Assembly: GCA_965229635.1 (NCBI GenBank)
Contig: OZ245894.1
Span: 6,510,001-6,574,000, forward strand
DNA length: 64,000 bases
Direction: 5' to 3'
Origin: BQJU01 sp965229635
GTDB taxonomy: Bacteria; Bacteroidota; Bacteroidia; Chitinophagales; Saprospiraceae
Both the position numbers and the translations under genes were made by a program. Each line of letters starts with the position of its first letter. Position 1 is the stretch's first letter. The notes under the pieces are model-generated. The model did no database searches and was not told the DNA's origin. It saw only the letters and a program-made list of their open reading frames with translations. Positions 42,888 to 51,486 of this stretch are shown here, one piece after another.

Positions 42888-44519
42888 ATGGCAAAAATAG
42901 ACCTTGAAAAAAGCAAGAACGAGGATAGTATGAAGTTGCTGCTCTCCAAAATGCAACACCGATTAGAGGAAATTTATCAGGGAGGTGGTCCAAAAAAAAT
43001 AGAAAAGCTACATAGTCGGGGCAAAATGACGGCCCGTGAGCGCATCGAATATCTGGTTGACAAAGATTCTGTTTTCCTGGAAATAGGTGCCTTCGCCGGT
43101 TTTGAAATGTACGCCGAGCAAGGGGGCTGCCCCGCCGGAGGCGTGGTTTGTGGTATTGGTTATGTCAGCGGGCGGCAGTGCATGATTGTCGCCAATGATG
43201 CCACCGTAAAGGCCGGTGCCTGGTTTCCCATTACCGGCAAAAAAAACTTGCGGGCCCAGGAAATAGCTATGGAAAACCGGTTGCCCATCATCTATTTGGT
43301 GGACAGTGCCGGGGTTTTTCTGCCCATGCAGGACGAAATTTTTCCAGATAAAGAACATTTTGGTCGCATTTTTCGCAATAATGCACGGATGTCCAGTATG
43401 GGTATTCCCCAAATTGCGGCCATCATGGGCAGCTGTGTGGCCGGGGGCGCTTACCTTCCCATTATGTCTGATGAAGCCCTGATTGTGGAGGGAACGGGTT
43501 CTATTTTCCTGGCTGGTCCTTACCTCGTTAAAGCGGCCATTGGTGAGGATGTGGATAAAGAAACGCTGGGTGGTGCCACCACTCAATCCGAAATTTCCGG
43601 TGTGACCGACTATAAGATGCCCGATGACCCCACCTGTCTGGATACCATTCGCGACCTGGTGGATAAAATCGGACATTTTGAAAAAGCAGGTTTTGATCGT
43701 GTGGAATCTAAGCCACCGAAAGAAAACCCTGATGAAATTCTGGAAATATTTCCTGAATTAAGAACAAGCCCTTACAAAACTGAAGATATCCTGGAACGAC
43801 TGGTTGACGACTCCAAGTTGACCTATTATAAAGAAGGTTACGGCCAAACCATCATTTGTGCGTATGCCAGAATTGATGGCTGGTCTGTTGGTATCGTGGC
43901 CAATCAAAGACAGGTGGTCAAAAATGCCAAGGGAGAAATGCAATTTGGTGGCGTGATCTATTCAGATTCCGCTGATAAGGCCACGCGATTTATACTCAAC
44001 TGCAATCAAAAGAAAATTCCGTTGGTTTTCATGCATGATGTCTCCGGTTTTATGGTGGGCACCCGCTCAGAACATGGCGGCATCATTAAGGACGGTGCAA
44101 AAATGGTCAATGCGGTTTCCAATTCAACGGTACCCAAGTTTAGCATAGTGATGGGCAATTCCTACGGAGCGGGCAATTATGCCATGTGTGGCAAAGCTTA
44201 CGACCCAAGATTAATTGTGGCCTGGCCTACGGCCAAAATCGCCGTAATGGGGGGTGCTCAGGCTGCCAAAACCTTGTTGCAGATCGAAATCTCCGCTCGT
44301 CGGGGTAAAGATGAACTCACCCCGGAAGAAGAAGCGGAGCGACTCAAAAAAATCACTGATCGCTACGATCAACAAACGACACCTTACTACGCCGCCGCAC
44401 GCCTTTGGGTCGATGCCATCATCAATCCTCTGGATACCCGGCAATGGATATCCCAAGGCATTCAAGCGGCCAATAATGCTCCGGTAGAAAAATTTAACCC
44501 TGGCGTAATCCAGACCTGA
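42888..44519 (+). CDS. Acyl-CoA carboxylase beta subunit (methylcrotonyl-/propionyl-CoA type)
   Basis: The 543-residue carboxyltransferase subunit transfers carboxyl from biotin to an acyl-CoA. It has MTARERIEYLVDKDS, GGCPAGGVVCGIGYVSGRQCMIVANDATVKAGAWFP (taken in parts), the two oxyanion segments MGSCVAGGAYLP and MGNSYGAGNYAMCG, and PTAKIAVMGGAQAA near the end. The central region DEIFPDKEHFGRIF with GPYLVKAAIGEDVDKETLGGA resembles methylcrotonyl-CoA carboxylase beta more than propionyl-CoA carboxylase beta. Substrate is therefore most likely 3-methylcrotonyl-CoA in leucine breakdown, but this is not certain. No biotin-carrying alpha subunit is in the window. Confidence 0.92.
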   Translation: MAKIDLEKSKNEDSMKLLLSKMQHRLEEIYQGGGPKKIEKLHSRGKMTARERIEYLVDKDSVFLEIGAFAGFEMYAEQGGCPAGGVVCGIGYVSGRQCMIVANDATVKAGAWFPITGKKNLRAQEIAMENRLPIIYLVDSAGVFLPMQDEIFPDKEHFGRIFRNNARMSSMGIPQIAAIMGSCVAGGAYLPIMSDEALIVEGTGSIFLAGPYLVKAAIGEDVDKETLGGATTQSEISGVTDYKMPDDPTCLDTIRDLVDKIGHFEKAGFDRVESKPPKENPDEILEIFPELRTSPYKTEDILERLVDDSKLTYYKEGYGQTIICAYARIDGWSVGIVANQRQVVKNAKGEMQFGGVIYSDSADKATRFILNCNQKKIPLVFMHDVSGFMVGTRSEHGGIIKDGAKMVNAVSNSTVPKFSIVMGNSYGAGNYAMCGKAYDPRLIVAWPTAKIAVMGGAQAAKTLLQIEISARRGKDELTPEEEAERLKKITDRYDQQTTPYYAAARLWVDAIINPLDTRQWISQGIQAANNAPVEKFNPGVIQT

Positions 44520-44539
44520 TTTGGTTTTGTTTAACATGC

Positions 44540-44680
44540 ATGATGGAAAACAAGGACAAATCTAACAGCAAACTAAAAGCGTGGCTGGCTCGTTTTGGCA
44601 TTGCCGGTTTTCTCTTTTTTCTGTTTAAAGGACTGATCTGGCTCGCCATTTTTATTGGTGTAGGTAAATGTGCGATGTGA
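44540..44680 (+). CDS. Small membrane protein (about 46 aa)
   Basis: Two adjacent ATGs (44540 and 44543) open a short frame encoding a basic, Ser/Lys N terminus followed by one membrane helix, FGIAGFLFFLFKGLIWLAIF, and ending VGKCAM. Small proteins of this type (LxKFGxxGFLFFLxKGLxWL) recur in Bacteroidota genomes, where they are sometimes misannotated. It lies between the carboxylase and the secreted protein gene, 21 nt after the former's stop. Function unknown. Confidence 0.6.
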   Translation: MMENKDKSNSKLKAWLARFGIAGFLFFLFKGLIWLAIFIGVGKCAM

Positions 44681-44681
44681 G

Positions 44682-45692
44682 ATGAGAAAACTGTTTTTAT
44701 GCATAATTCTGCTAGTACCTATGTCTTTGAGCAGTCAGCATTCCCTGGATTTTATTGCGCTTCAGAATCCTTCCTTTGAGGATCATGCCGGTGCAGGCCG
44801 ATTGCCGCATAGCTGGTATTTTTGTGGGTCAACAGAGGAAACACCGCCGGATATTCACCCCGGTGGCTGGTTTCGGGTCAACAAAGCGCCCAAAGAAGGC
44901 CAGACCTACGTAGGCATGGTGGTTCGTGACAACGGGACCGGGGAATCCATCGGTCAGCGGCTGAATAAAGTCATGGAGCCTGGACAGTGCTACCACCTTC
45001 GCCTTTATGCGGCGCGCTCGGAGGAGTATTACAGCGTCAGTCGCTCTTCCTATAAATTAGCTCATTTTGATCAGTCGGTAAAGTTGCAATTGTGGGGAGC
45101 CACAAAAAATTGCACGGAAAGGGTTTTATTGGGCGAAAGCCCACTCATCGAAAGTCCTGAATGGCAAGCTTATGACATCCAATTTCAGGCCAGGCAGCCC
45201 TTCGATCACATCATTTTGCAGGCGGTCCACGCAAGATTGCCGCATTATAATGGCAGTGTTTTGCTGGATCAGCTATGCCCTATCGTAGCTGTAAATTGCG
45301 CCGATACTGAGCTCCCTACCCTACCAACGGTCGACCAATCGGCTACAACACTCAGCGAGCTGATTCAAAAGGTACACTTTGATCCTGTGACGGATCAATT
45401 GGATGCCCACTATTTTCTGGATGCCAATGGGCAGGAGCACTACCTCAACCAATACCTTTGGCAATGCATTCAATTGATTCGTCAGACTAACTCTAACCCT
45501 AAGTTGCTATTGGCTGTCGGTGGGCTCAATTCCACCAGCATTGAGTCGCGTATGTTTAGCTTGCAGCAAATGTTATTGCAGGCGGGTGTTGGCTTTAAGC
45601 AATTTAAAATCCGGCCGCTGAAGAAGAAGGATCGTGGAAAATCGTGGGATGGGGAGAGTGAAGATGGGGAGTTGATGATTCGAGTGCGTTAG
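44682..45692 (+). CDS. Secreted NPSFED-family protein, paralogue 1
   Basis: A 336-residue exported protein; the signal peptide MRKLFLCIILLVPMSLSS fixes the start at 44682. Residues about 22-210 form a carbohydrate-binding-like beta domain with the family marks LQNPSFEDHAG, PHSWYFCG, TYVGMVVRDNGTGESIGQ, QCYHLRLYAARS and LLDQLCPIVAVNC. The C-terminal part (about 225-336) is related to the OmpA-like end of the two paralogues but is more divergent and ends in a basic tail. It is one of three paralogues; a toxin-antitoxin pair separates it from the other two. Function unknown. Confidence 0.82.
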   Translation: MRKLFLCIILLVPMSLSSQHSLDFIALQNPSFEDHAGAGRLPHSWYFCGSTEETPPDIHPGGWFRVNKAPKEGQTYVGMVVRDNGTGESIGQRLNKVMEPGQCYHLRLYAARSEEYYSVSRSSYKLAHFDQSVKLQLWGATKNCTERVLLGESPLIESPEWQAYDIQFQARQPFDHIILQAVHARLPHYNGSVLLDQLCPIVAVNCADTELPTLPTVDQSATTLSELIQKVHFDPVTDQLDAHYFLDANGQEHYLNQYLWQCIQLIRQTNSNPKLLLAVGGLNSTSIESRMFSLQQMLLQAGVGFKQFKIRPLKKKDRGKSWDGESEDGELMIRVR

Positions 45693-45812
45693 GTTTTACA
45701 GGTACTTTACATTTTTATAAAAATACCCTATATTTAATATCCTCTTTAGTCTTGAAGGAACTGGAAACTATTTAAAATTGTTTATTATTTACAGACATTT
45801 CAATGGACAACT

Positions 45813-46040
45813 ATGAATACAGTACAAATTATAAATGCAGTAAAACAACTATCTTTAAAAGAAAAGCTTCATATTATCGAGCTGATTTTCAAGGAGATCC
45901 ATAAAGAAGATATGATCTCACCTCAAGATGAAGAAAAAAGAAGGGAAGCTGCCAAACTGCTACTTGATGATTATAAAAACGATCAAGAACTAACTGCCTT
46001 TACCGCTTTAGATGGAGATGAGTATTATGAAGCGAAATGA
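45813..46040 (+). CDS. Antitoxin of a MazEF-type pair
   Basis: A 75-residue acidic protein, MNTVQIINAVKQLSLKEKLH..., rich in Glu, Asp and Lys and predicted helical. Such short proteins (putative addiction-module components) commonly precede MazF/PemK toxins. It overlaps the toxin gene by 14 nt, a classic toxin-antitoxin arrangement. No DNA-binding motif is evident. The pair is notably AT-rich compared with neighbours and sits between two paralogous secreted-protein genes, which suggests insertion. Confidence 0.75.
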   Translation: MNTVQIINAVKQLSLKEKLHIIELIFKEIHKEDMISPQDEEKRREAAKLLLDDYKNDQELTAFTALDGDEYYEAK

Positions 46041-46371
46041 AATTTGGCTAATAAATTTAGATCCCACTATTGGGGCTGAAATTAGAAAAACTAGACCAGC
46101 TATTATTGTTAGTGATAATACGCTCGGCATTCTTCCTTTAAAGGTAATCATTCCGATCACTGACTGGAAAGAAAGATATAATAGTGCGGATTGGATGGTA
46201 CATCTAAAACCAGACTCCACAAATTTGCTCACGAAAGAATCAGCTGCAGATTGCTTTCAAGTTCGGTCGCTTTCTCAGAAAAGAATGATAAAAAAGTTGG
46301 GATCTGTTTCGGATAATAAAATGAAGGAAATCGAAATTGCGTTGGCAAAAGTTCTGAGAATTCAGCTGTAG
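46027..46371 (+). CDS. MazF/PemK-family toxin (endoribonuclease)
   Basis: The 114-residue protein belongs to the PemK/MazF family: MKRNEIWLINLDPTIGAEIRKTRPAIIVS at the N terminus holds the GxEIxKTRP motif with the basic catalytic residue, followed by LPLKVIIPIT and SAADCFQVRSLSQKRM with the conserved Ser/Arg. These toxins cleave mRNA at short specific sites. I set the start at the ATG of MKRNEI because the longer frame adds five residues without family similarity. It overlaps the antitoxin gene by 14 nt. Confidence 0.88.
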   Translation: MKRNEIWLINLDPTIGAEIRKTRPAIIVSDNTLGILPLKVIIPITDWKERYNSADWMVHLKPDSTNLLTKESAADCFQVRSLSQKRMIKKLGSVSDNKMKEIEIALAKVLRIQL

Positions 46372-46499
46372 GTCTTGTCATAAAGTCACTTTCTTATACC
46401 AATTCATTTTAAAAACTTAGTACTGGTCGTTCGAATAAAGGCCTCCATCCCAGATCAAAAGACGTTTGTATCTACCGAAGCCCAAAAATCCGTAAGACC

Positions 46500-47600
46500 A
46501 TGAAAAAATCACCCATTTTCCTATCCCTCCTCTTTTTTGCCCAAATCACATTGGCGCAAGCCACTATCCAACTTAAAAACCCCTCCTTTGAAGATACGCC
46601 CCGACACAGCCATGTGCCCTCGGGGTGGAAAAACTGCGGCCAGGAATTTGAATCTCCTCCGGATACGCAGCCTGAGCCTACCTTTGGAGTGAATACAAAA
46701 GCCTTCGACGGAAAGACCTATCTCGGACTGGTGGTACGCGACAATGATACCTGGGAACAGGTTGGACAATCGCTGTCTGACCCACTGATGCAAGGCAAAT
46801 GCTACAGTTTTTCGCTACTGATGGCTAAATCGGCAACTTACAACAGTGCCAGTCGCAGAACGGGCAAAGCCGCCACCTACACGACCCCGGTAGTAGTGCG
46901 GATCTGGGGAGGAAATGCCAATTGCGACAAGCAGGAAATGCTGGCCATCAGCGAGCCGGTAGACAATGTGGAATGGTTGGAATATCCATTTTTGCTTTCG
47001 CCAATAAAAGGCAATTACAGTCATCTCCTTATCGAGGCCTATTATAAAGATCGCTACGGCGATGCCTACAATGGCAATGTATTGATTGACCATGCCTCCG
47101 ACCTTCGGGTGGTGGATTGTACGGCTTCAATGGAAGAACGACAGCAAGTCATTGCAGAAGCTCCCGTAGAAAAAGAAAAATATTTGGAGTTGAACAAGCT
47201 TACGCTACCTAAGGAAGTTTATGCCGACCAATTCTGGGAATGGGTGGAAGAATACGGTCCAAAAATTACTTTTGATGAAAATAATGCATTGAGCACCGAC
47301 TTTTACACCCTGGAAAATGGTGATCCGACGGTGGGGAATGTCTATTTCCATTTCTTAACCGAAACTGCACAAATGCTTTCGCAAACCAGCAAGTTTTATA
47401 TTTATGTTTACGGGGAAGATGCCGATGTGGTGTCCAAAAGGAAGGCCTCACTAGATGAAGCATTGCAAAAATGGAATATCCAATCTGGTCAGGTCAAGAT
47501 ATTTTCACAAATGGGCGACCTCTCACCGCAGAAAGAGGACCAACCCGAAAATGTACGTTTTTTCATGACGGAACAATTGGGTTTTTATTTGATTCAGTAA
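46500..47600 (+). CDS. Secreted NPSFED-family protein, paralogue 2
   Basis: A 366-residue exported protein with signal peptide ending TLAQA (about residue 21). The N-terminal domain (about 22-210) shows LKNPSFEDTP, PSGWKNCGQEFESPPDTQP, TYLGLVVRDNDTWEQVGQ and CYSFSLLMAKS. The C-terminal domain (about 235-366) starts DQFWEWVEEYGPKITFDENNA and includes FYIYVYGEDADVVSKRKASLDEALQKW, which reads like an OmpA-like peptidoglycan-binding fold (frequency of R/K-x-x-x-L-x-x-A pattern) but without its standard NxxLSxxRA motif. Close paralogue of the next gene. Function unknown. Confidence 0.85.
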   Translation: MKKSPIFLSLLFFAQITLAQATIQLKNPSFEDTPRHSHVPSGWKNCGQEFESPPDTQPEPTFGVNTKAFDGKTYLGLVVRDNDTWEQVGQSLSDPLMQGKCYSFSLLMAKSATYNSASRRTGKAATYTTPVVVRIWGGNANCDKQEMLAISEPVDNVEWLEYPFLLSPIKGNYSHLLIEAYYKDRYGDAYNGNVLIDHASDLRVVDCTASMEERQQVIAEAPVEKEKYLELNKLTLPKEVYADQFWEWVEEYGPKITFDENNALSTDFYTLENGDPTVGNVYFHFLTETAQMLSQTSKFYIYVYGEDADVVSKRKASLDEALQKWNIQSGQVKIFSQMGDLSPQKEDQPENVRFFMTEQLGFYLIQ

Positions 47601-47661
47601 GTCTGTTCCGAACCAAAAGGGCTATCTTTAGCAGCTATTTCTCTCATAAAATATAACTCTG

Positions 47662-48765
47662 ATGAAAAAACTTTGCGCTTTCTATCTATTGCTATTCTGC
47701 ACTTTTACACTACAAGCACAGGATACCATCCAACTAAAAAATCCTTCTTTTGAAGATCATCCCAGAAGTAGTCGAACCCCAAAGGAATGGATCGACTGTG
47801 GTTTTCGGGGTGAATCTCCGGTGGATACCCAACCTAACGATGATTTTGGGGCTACCCCGAAAGCCTTTGACGGCGATACTTACATCGGCATGGTGGTTAG
47901 AGATAATGATACGTGGGAGTCCATCGGGCAAGAGCTCTCCAGTCCGATGGAAGAAGGGCAATGCTACAGCTTCTCGCTTTATCTGGCCCGTTCTCCGGTT
48001 TATAACAGCGTTAGCAGACGCGACCCTCAATATAGCGAAGCAAGCTACACCACTCCGGTACTTCTCCGCATTTGGGGCGGCCACTCATTTTGTAAAAAGG
48101 AAGAATTACTGGCCGAAAGTCGGCTGGTCAAGAACCACGATTGGCAGCAATACATCTTCAGGCTTTCGCCAAAAAATGACAATATCTCCCATCTGGTTTT
48201 TGAAGTGTATTATGGTGGATTGTACAGCGAGCCCTACAATGGCAATGTATTGGTAGACAATGCCTCTTCTATTGAGCCCATCGATTGTCGTTTAACAGTA
48301 GATAGTTTGAGGATGATCGAGCAAATTAGAGAAGACCAACAACTCCGGGATGCTATACTAAAAAAGATGACCATCCCCGAATCAGTAGATGCGGGTCAAT
48401 TCTGGGAATGGGTATGGGAATACGGTCCGCAAATTAAGTTTGAAAAAAATGGAGCATTGGCCACCGAGCTATATTCCGGTGAAGAGGGCGAAATAATGAA
48501 TGGAAACATCTACCTTCATTATCTGGCCTTGATCGCACAACAACTGCCGGATAGTCAATTGCACATTTACGTACACGGGCGTGATGCCAGACTCGTCAAA
48601 AACAGAAAGGAAGCCGTACAGCAGGCCCTCTATGATTGGGGATTCATCAATGAACGGGTCAAGATTTTCAGTAATATTGGCGAACTCCAAGACCCGCCGA
48701 AGGACCTACCGGAAGATGCACTATTTTTCACCACGGAGACGCTGGCTTTTTACCTCAGGCAGTAA
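47662..48765 (+). CDS. Secreted NPSFED-family protein, paralogue 3
   Basis: The 367-residue exported protein has signal peptide MKKLCAFYLLLFCTFTLQAQ and aligns with the preceding paralogue over its whole length: LKNPSFEDHP, PKEWIDCGFRGESPVDTQP, TYIGMVVRDNDTWESIGQ, CYSFSLYLARS, then the C-terminal DAGQFWEWVWEYGPQIKFEKNGA and LHIYVHGRDARLVKNRKEAVQQAL. The spacing of 61 nt from paralogue 2 suggests a shared transcript or recent tandem duplication. The cargo or ligand of these proteins cannot be read from sequence. Confidence 0.85.
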   Translation: MKKLCAFYLLLFCTFTLQAQDTIQLKNPSFEDHPRSSRTPKEWIDCGFRGESPVDTQPNDDFGATPKAFDGDTYIGMVVRDNDTWESIGQELSSPMEEGQCYSFSLYLARSPVYNSVSRRDPQYSEASYTTPVLLRIWGGHSFCKKEELLAESRLVKNHDWQQYIFRLSPKNDNISHLVFEVYYGGLYSEPYNGNVLVDNASSIEPIDCRLTVDSLRMIEQIREDQQLRDAILKKMTIPESVDAGQFWEWVWEYGPQIKFEKNGALATELYSGEEGEIMNGNIYLHYLALIAQQLPDSQLHIYVHGRDARLVKNRKEAVQQALYDWGFINERVKIFSNIGELQDPPKDLPEDALFFTTETLAFYLRQ

Positions 48766-48805
48766 GCAATACCATCGACCGTCCGGTTGGCCAGATTGAA
48801 AATGC

Positions 48806-48813
48806 TATCTTTG
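48806..48813 (+). promoter_or_regulatory. TAnnTTTG promoter box for the RlmL-like gene
   Basis: TATCTTTG, perfect match. Transcription would start near 48818, about 12 nt before the inferred TTG start codon, which supports that start over any upstream codon. Confidence 0.5.
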
Positions 48814-48830
48814 CGAAAAAACCAGTATAA

Positions 48831-49964
48831 TTGGAACTTATAGCTACGACGTTGGCCGGTTTGGAAGAAGTGCTGGCCAAAGAAATTCGGGACCTTGGCG
48901 GGAAAAAGGTAGAAGTGATGAAACGGGCCATCGCCTTTGAAGGAGACGATAAGGTGATGTATCGAGTCAATTTGGAGGCGCGCACCGCCCTGCGAGTCTT
49001 GATGCCCATTGCTCAGTTTACCGCCCGCAATGAAAATACCCTCTACAATAAAATCGGGCAAATCGATTGGTCCAAATATATGGGTGTTGACGACACGCTA
49101 GCCATCGATAGTACTACGCATTCCAAGTATTTTACCCACTCCAAATACGCCGCCTTAAAAACCAAGGACGCCATCGTTGATCAATTTCGCAACCGCACCG
49201 GCAAGCGGCCCAATGTGCGGGTGCACAATCCTACCCTGCGCATTAACCTGCATATCAATCAGGAAAACTGCACCGTTGCGCTGGACAGTTCCGGAGAGCC
49301 CCTTCACAAAAGAGGCTACCGTCGGGAAGCCGGTGAAGCGCCCATCATGGAAGTCTTGGCGGCGGGTATGATCTTGCTCTCCGGCTGGAAGGCCGATTGT
49401 GACTTCATTGATCCCATGTGTGGTTCGGGCACCATTGCCACGGAGGCGGCCTATTATGCCTACAATATTCCACCGCAAATCAATCGGGAGGAATTTGGCT
49501 TCATGCGTTGGAGGAACTTTAAGCCGGATCTATGGCAATCGGTTTACCAGGATGCAAAAAGCCGCATTCGTCCTTTCGAGCATCAGATTTACGCTTCCGA
49601 TATGGACTTTCGGGTGATTAGTATAGCCCGCTACAATCTGGAAGCAGCAGGGTTGACTGATAAGGTGGTGCTTAAACGCTCCAAGCTGGAGAAGTTGCAA
49701 GCACCTTCTGAAAAGGGCATCATCATTATCAATCCGCCTTATGAAGAGCGCATCCAAACCGGAGATATTGGTGCCCTTTACGAAATGATCGGATCGCACC
49801 TCAAACACAATTTTACCGGTTACGAGGTCTGGATTATCACATCCAATAATGAAGGCTTGAAGCGCGTGGGCCTGAAACATTCCAAAAAACTGGTTTTGTT
49901 TAACGGGCCGTTGGAGTGCCGATTTGTGCAATATGAATTGTACGAAGGAAGCAAAAAGAAATAA
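48831..49964 (+). CDS. THUMP-domain rRNA methyltransferase (RlmL/YcbY N-terminal type)
   Basis: The 377-residue protein has an N-terminal ferredoxin-like region (LIATTLAGLEEVLAKEI), a THUMP domain (about 45-155, ending in TLRINLHINQENCTVALDSSGEPLHKRGYR) and a class I methyltransferase domain with the SAM motif DPMCGSGTIATEAAYYA and the N-P-P-Y motif IINPPYEERI for base amination-site methylation. It resembles the N-terminal half of RlmL, which makes m2G2445 in 23S rRNA; the RlmK half is absent. The start is TTG: no ATG lies in frame before the family sequence begins and the promoter is only a few nt upstream. Confidence 0.88.
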   Translation: MELIATTLAGLEEVLAKEIRDLGGKKVEVMKRAIAFEGDDKVMYRVNLEARTALRVLMPIAQFTARNENTLYNKIGQIDWSKYMGVDDTLAIDSTTHSKYFTHSKYAALKTKDAIVDQFRNRTGKRPNVRVHNPTLRINLHINQENCTVALDSSGEPLHKRGYRREAGEAPIMEVLAAGMILLSGWKADCDFIDPMCGSGTIATEAAYYAYNIPPQINREEFGFMRWRNFKPDLWQSVYQDAKSRIRPFEHQIYASDMDFRVISIARYNLEAAGLTDKVVLKRSKLEKLQAPSEKGIIIINPPYEERIQTGDIGALYEMIGSHLKHNFTGYEVWIITSNNEGLKRVGLKHSKKLVLFNGPLECRFVQYELYEGSKKK

Positions 49965-50279
49965 ATTTGTTTATTTTACTTTTATTTTAAAACATAATTT
50001 ATTATCTTGCCAAAGATTGATCATATAACTTTCTCGTCGACGAAACTTCTCCACCTGACAGTCCTGCCAGTGAAGGGCAGGGCTGTACGTAGGCTCATGG
50101 CGGCTTGGCGGATGCGGGTGGGCTTTTATTTATTCCCACCCTCTGTCGGTTGAGATGTCGAGAACGTAACGAGGGCCGCCGGTTGAATTTGCTTCAGTCG
50201 GCGCTTAAGCTATTTGTCTCCGTCTGGACATGTGGGGCAAACCTGGTAAACTTCTCTTATCCTACCCTGTTTCATTAAT
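49965..50279 (+). other. GC-rich structured spacer
   Basis: From about 50035 the spacer becomes much more GC-rich than its surroundings and highly self-complementary. Hairpins include CCTGCC/GGCAGG (about 50064-50082), GGGTGGG (50116-50122) / CCCACCC (50135-50141), and an outer pairing GGCGGC (50099-50104) / GCCGCC (50175-50180). It ends just before the gene at 50280. A structured RNA or a leader is possible; no known family is recognised. Confidence 0.35.
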
Positions 50280-50657
50280 ATGAAAAAGTGTCTTTTCCCT
50301 ATCTTGATGATCACTTTGAGTTTTTTCCTTCCTAAGGAGGCATTGGCGCAATGCGATTTTTGCATTGGTGGTAAATCACTCGTCGAGCTTCGCCAGAAAA
50401 AGCCGTTCGCAAACCTCTCTCTTACAGGCTCATTATCGATCATGGCCTTTTCTTCCCATATTCCACAATCAATGCTGCATTCCTCTACTGCGGAGTCAAT
50501 TATGTCGGCCCCGTCTAAATTGCCAAAATCGTGGTGCTATGACGATCTGGCCTTCTTCTGTCGAATGGAAGTCAAGCTGGAAAACGCCGTTAAATTTCCA
50601 GTCAAGTTTCGACTTGGAGATGTACAATACGTGGATAGACTGGAGGGTAAGTATTAA
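50280..50657 (+). CDS. Small secreted protein of unknown function
   Basis: A 125-residue protein with a clear signal peptide, MKKCLFPILMITLSFFLPKE, cleaved after ALA, then QCDFCIGG with two Cys. The C-terminal half, SWCYDDLAFFCRMEVKLENAVKFPVKFRLGDVQYVD (in parts), is a pattern seen in other small Bacteroidota proteins. The signal peptide and the conserved-looking end favour this frame over the overlapping one at 50365-50679. It converges on bshB1 with a 4-nt overlap. Confidence 0.7.
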   Translation: MKKCLFPILMITLSFFLPKEALAQCDFCIGGKSLVELRQKKPFANLSLTGSLSIMAFSSHIPQSMLHSSTAESIMSAPSKLPKSWCYDDLAFFCRMEVKLENAVKFPVKFRLGDVQYVDRLEGKY

Positions 50658-51385
50658 AACAAGTCAAACAAATCCGTGACACCAATGGTGCGAGCCACAT
50701 TAAAGCCCTCCGCAAAGTCGAAGCCAGACTCACGGCCATAAGAAGCGCCCTTGGCACGGATGAAATCCATAAAGTTTTTGCCGGAGATTGGAGATTCCAA
50801 TTCTTTGCTGAACTCCTTACTATTTGGTTGATAAAACTGTGATTTAAACGCCTGGATCAGCTCCATCTTTTTCTCAATGAAGTCTGAAATATCGACTACA
50901 AAATCTGGCTTAAGGTTGTAGTCCTGAATGTAGTGATACACTGCTCGTGGCCGCCAGCGGTCTTGCAAATTGCCGTCCTCGTTGTGCGTTTCAATCTTCA
51001 CCAATCCACTGTAGTAGCAGGCATCTGCCTCCAGTTTGGCCGCACGGCCATGGTCCGGATGCCGGTCATTGAGGGCATTACACAGCACAATTTCCGGTTG
51101 GCATTCCCGTATGACAGCGATAATCTTCTTTAAATTTTCGGGAGTGTATTGGAATAAACCATCGGCCATTTCCAGGTTTTTTCGAAAAGCTGCCCCCATC
51201 AAACGGGCGGCTTCTGCGGCTTCCTGGTCCCTGATTTCGGCAGTGCCTCTTGTTCCTAGTTCACCACGTGTGAGGTCGAGCAAGCCTACCGTTTTACCTT
51301 GCGATAAATGGCGCAGCAGGGTGCCACTACAACTCAATTCTACGTCATCGGGATGTACTCCAATAGCCAGAATGTCTACTTTCAT
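50654..51385 (-). CDS. bshB1: Bacillithiol biosynthesis deacetylase BshB1
   Basis: The 243-residue zinc-dependent LmbE/PIG-L-family deacetylase has the metal motif GVHPDDVELSCSGTLL at the N terminus, LDLTRGELGTRGTAEIRDQEAAEAARLMGA, and the second ligand segment NDRHPDHGRAAKLEADACYYSGL. It deacetylates N-acetylglucosaminyl-malate in bacillithiol synthesis. The GTRG and NDRHPDH forms are those of the BshB1 subfamily. Bacillithiol as the main low-molecular-weight thiol is common in Bacteroidota. It is transcribed alone. Confidence 0.93.
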   Translation of the reverse strand: MKVDILAIGVHPDDVELSCSGTLLRHLSQGKTVGLLDLTRGELGTRGTAEIRDQEAAEAARLMGAAFRKNLEMADGLFQYTPENLKKIIAVIRECQPEIVLCNALNDRHPDHGRAAKLEADACYYSGLVKIETHNEDGNLQDRWRPRAVYHYIQDYNLKPDFVVDISDFIEKKMELIQAFKSQFYQPNSKEFSKELESPISGKNFMDFIRAKGASYGRESGFDFAEGFNVARTIGVTDLFDLF

Positions 51386-51486
51386 GGTTGGGTTAGTCTA
51401 ATCGACCGGCGGATTGTGCCGCTGTCTGAATTGCAAAAGGGTAATTATCTGGATTAAAAACCGTTGCGGGTATCAATTGTTTCGGC

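Noticed and set aside
50365..50679. 104-codon frame overlapping the small secreted protein
   Set aside because: The overlapping frame at 50280 has a clear signal peptide and a conserved-looking C terminus; this one has neither.
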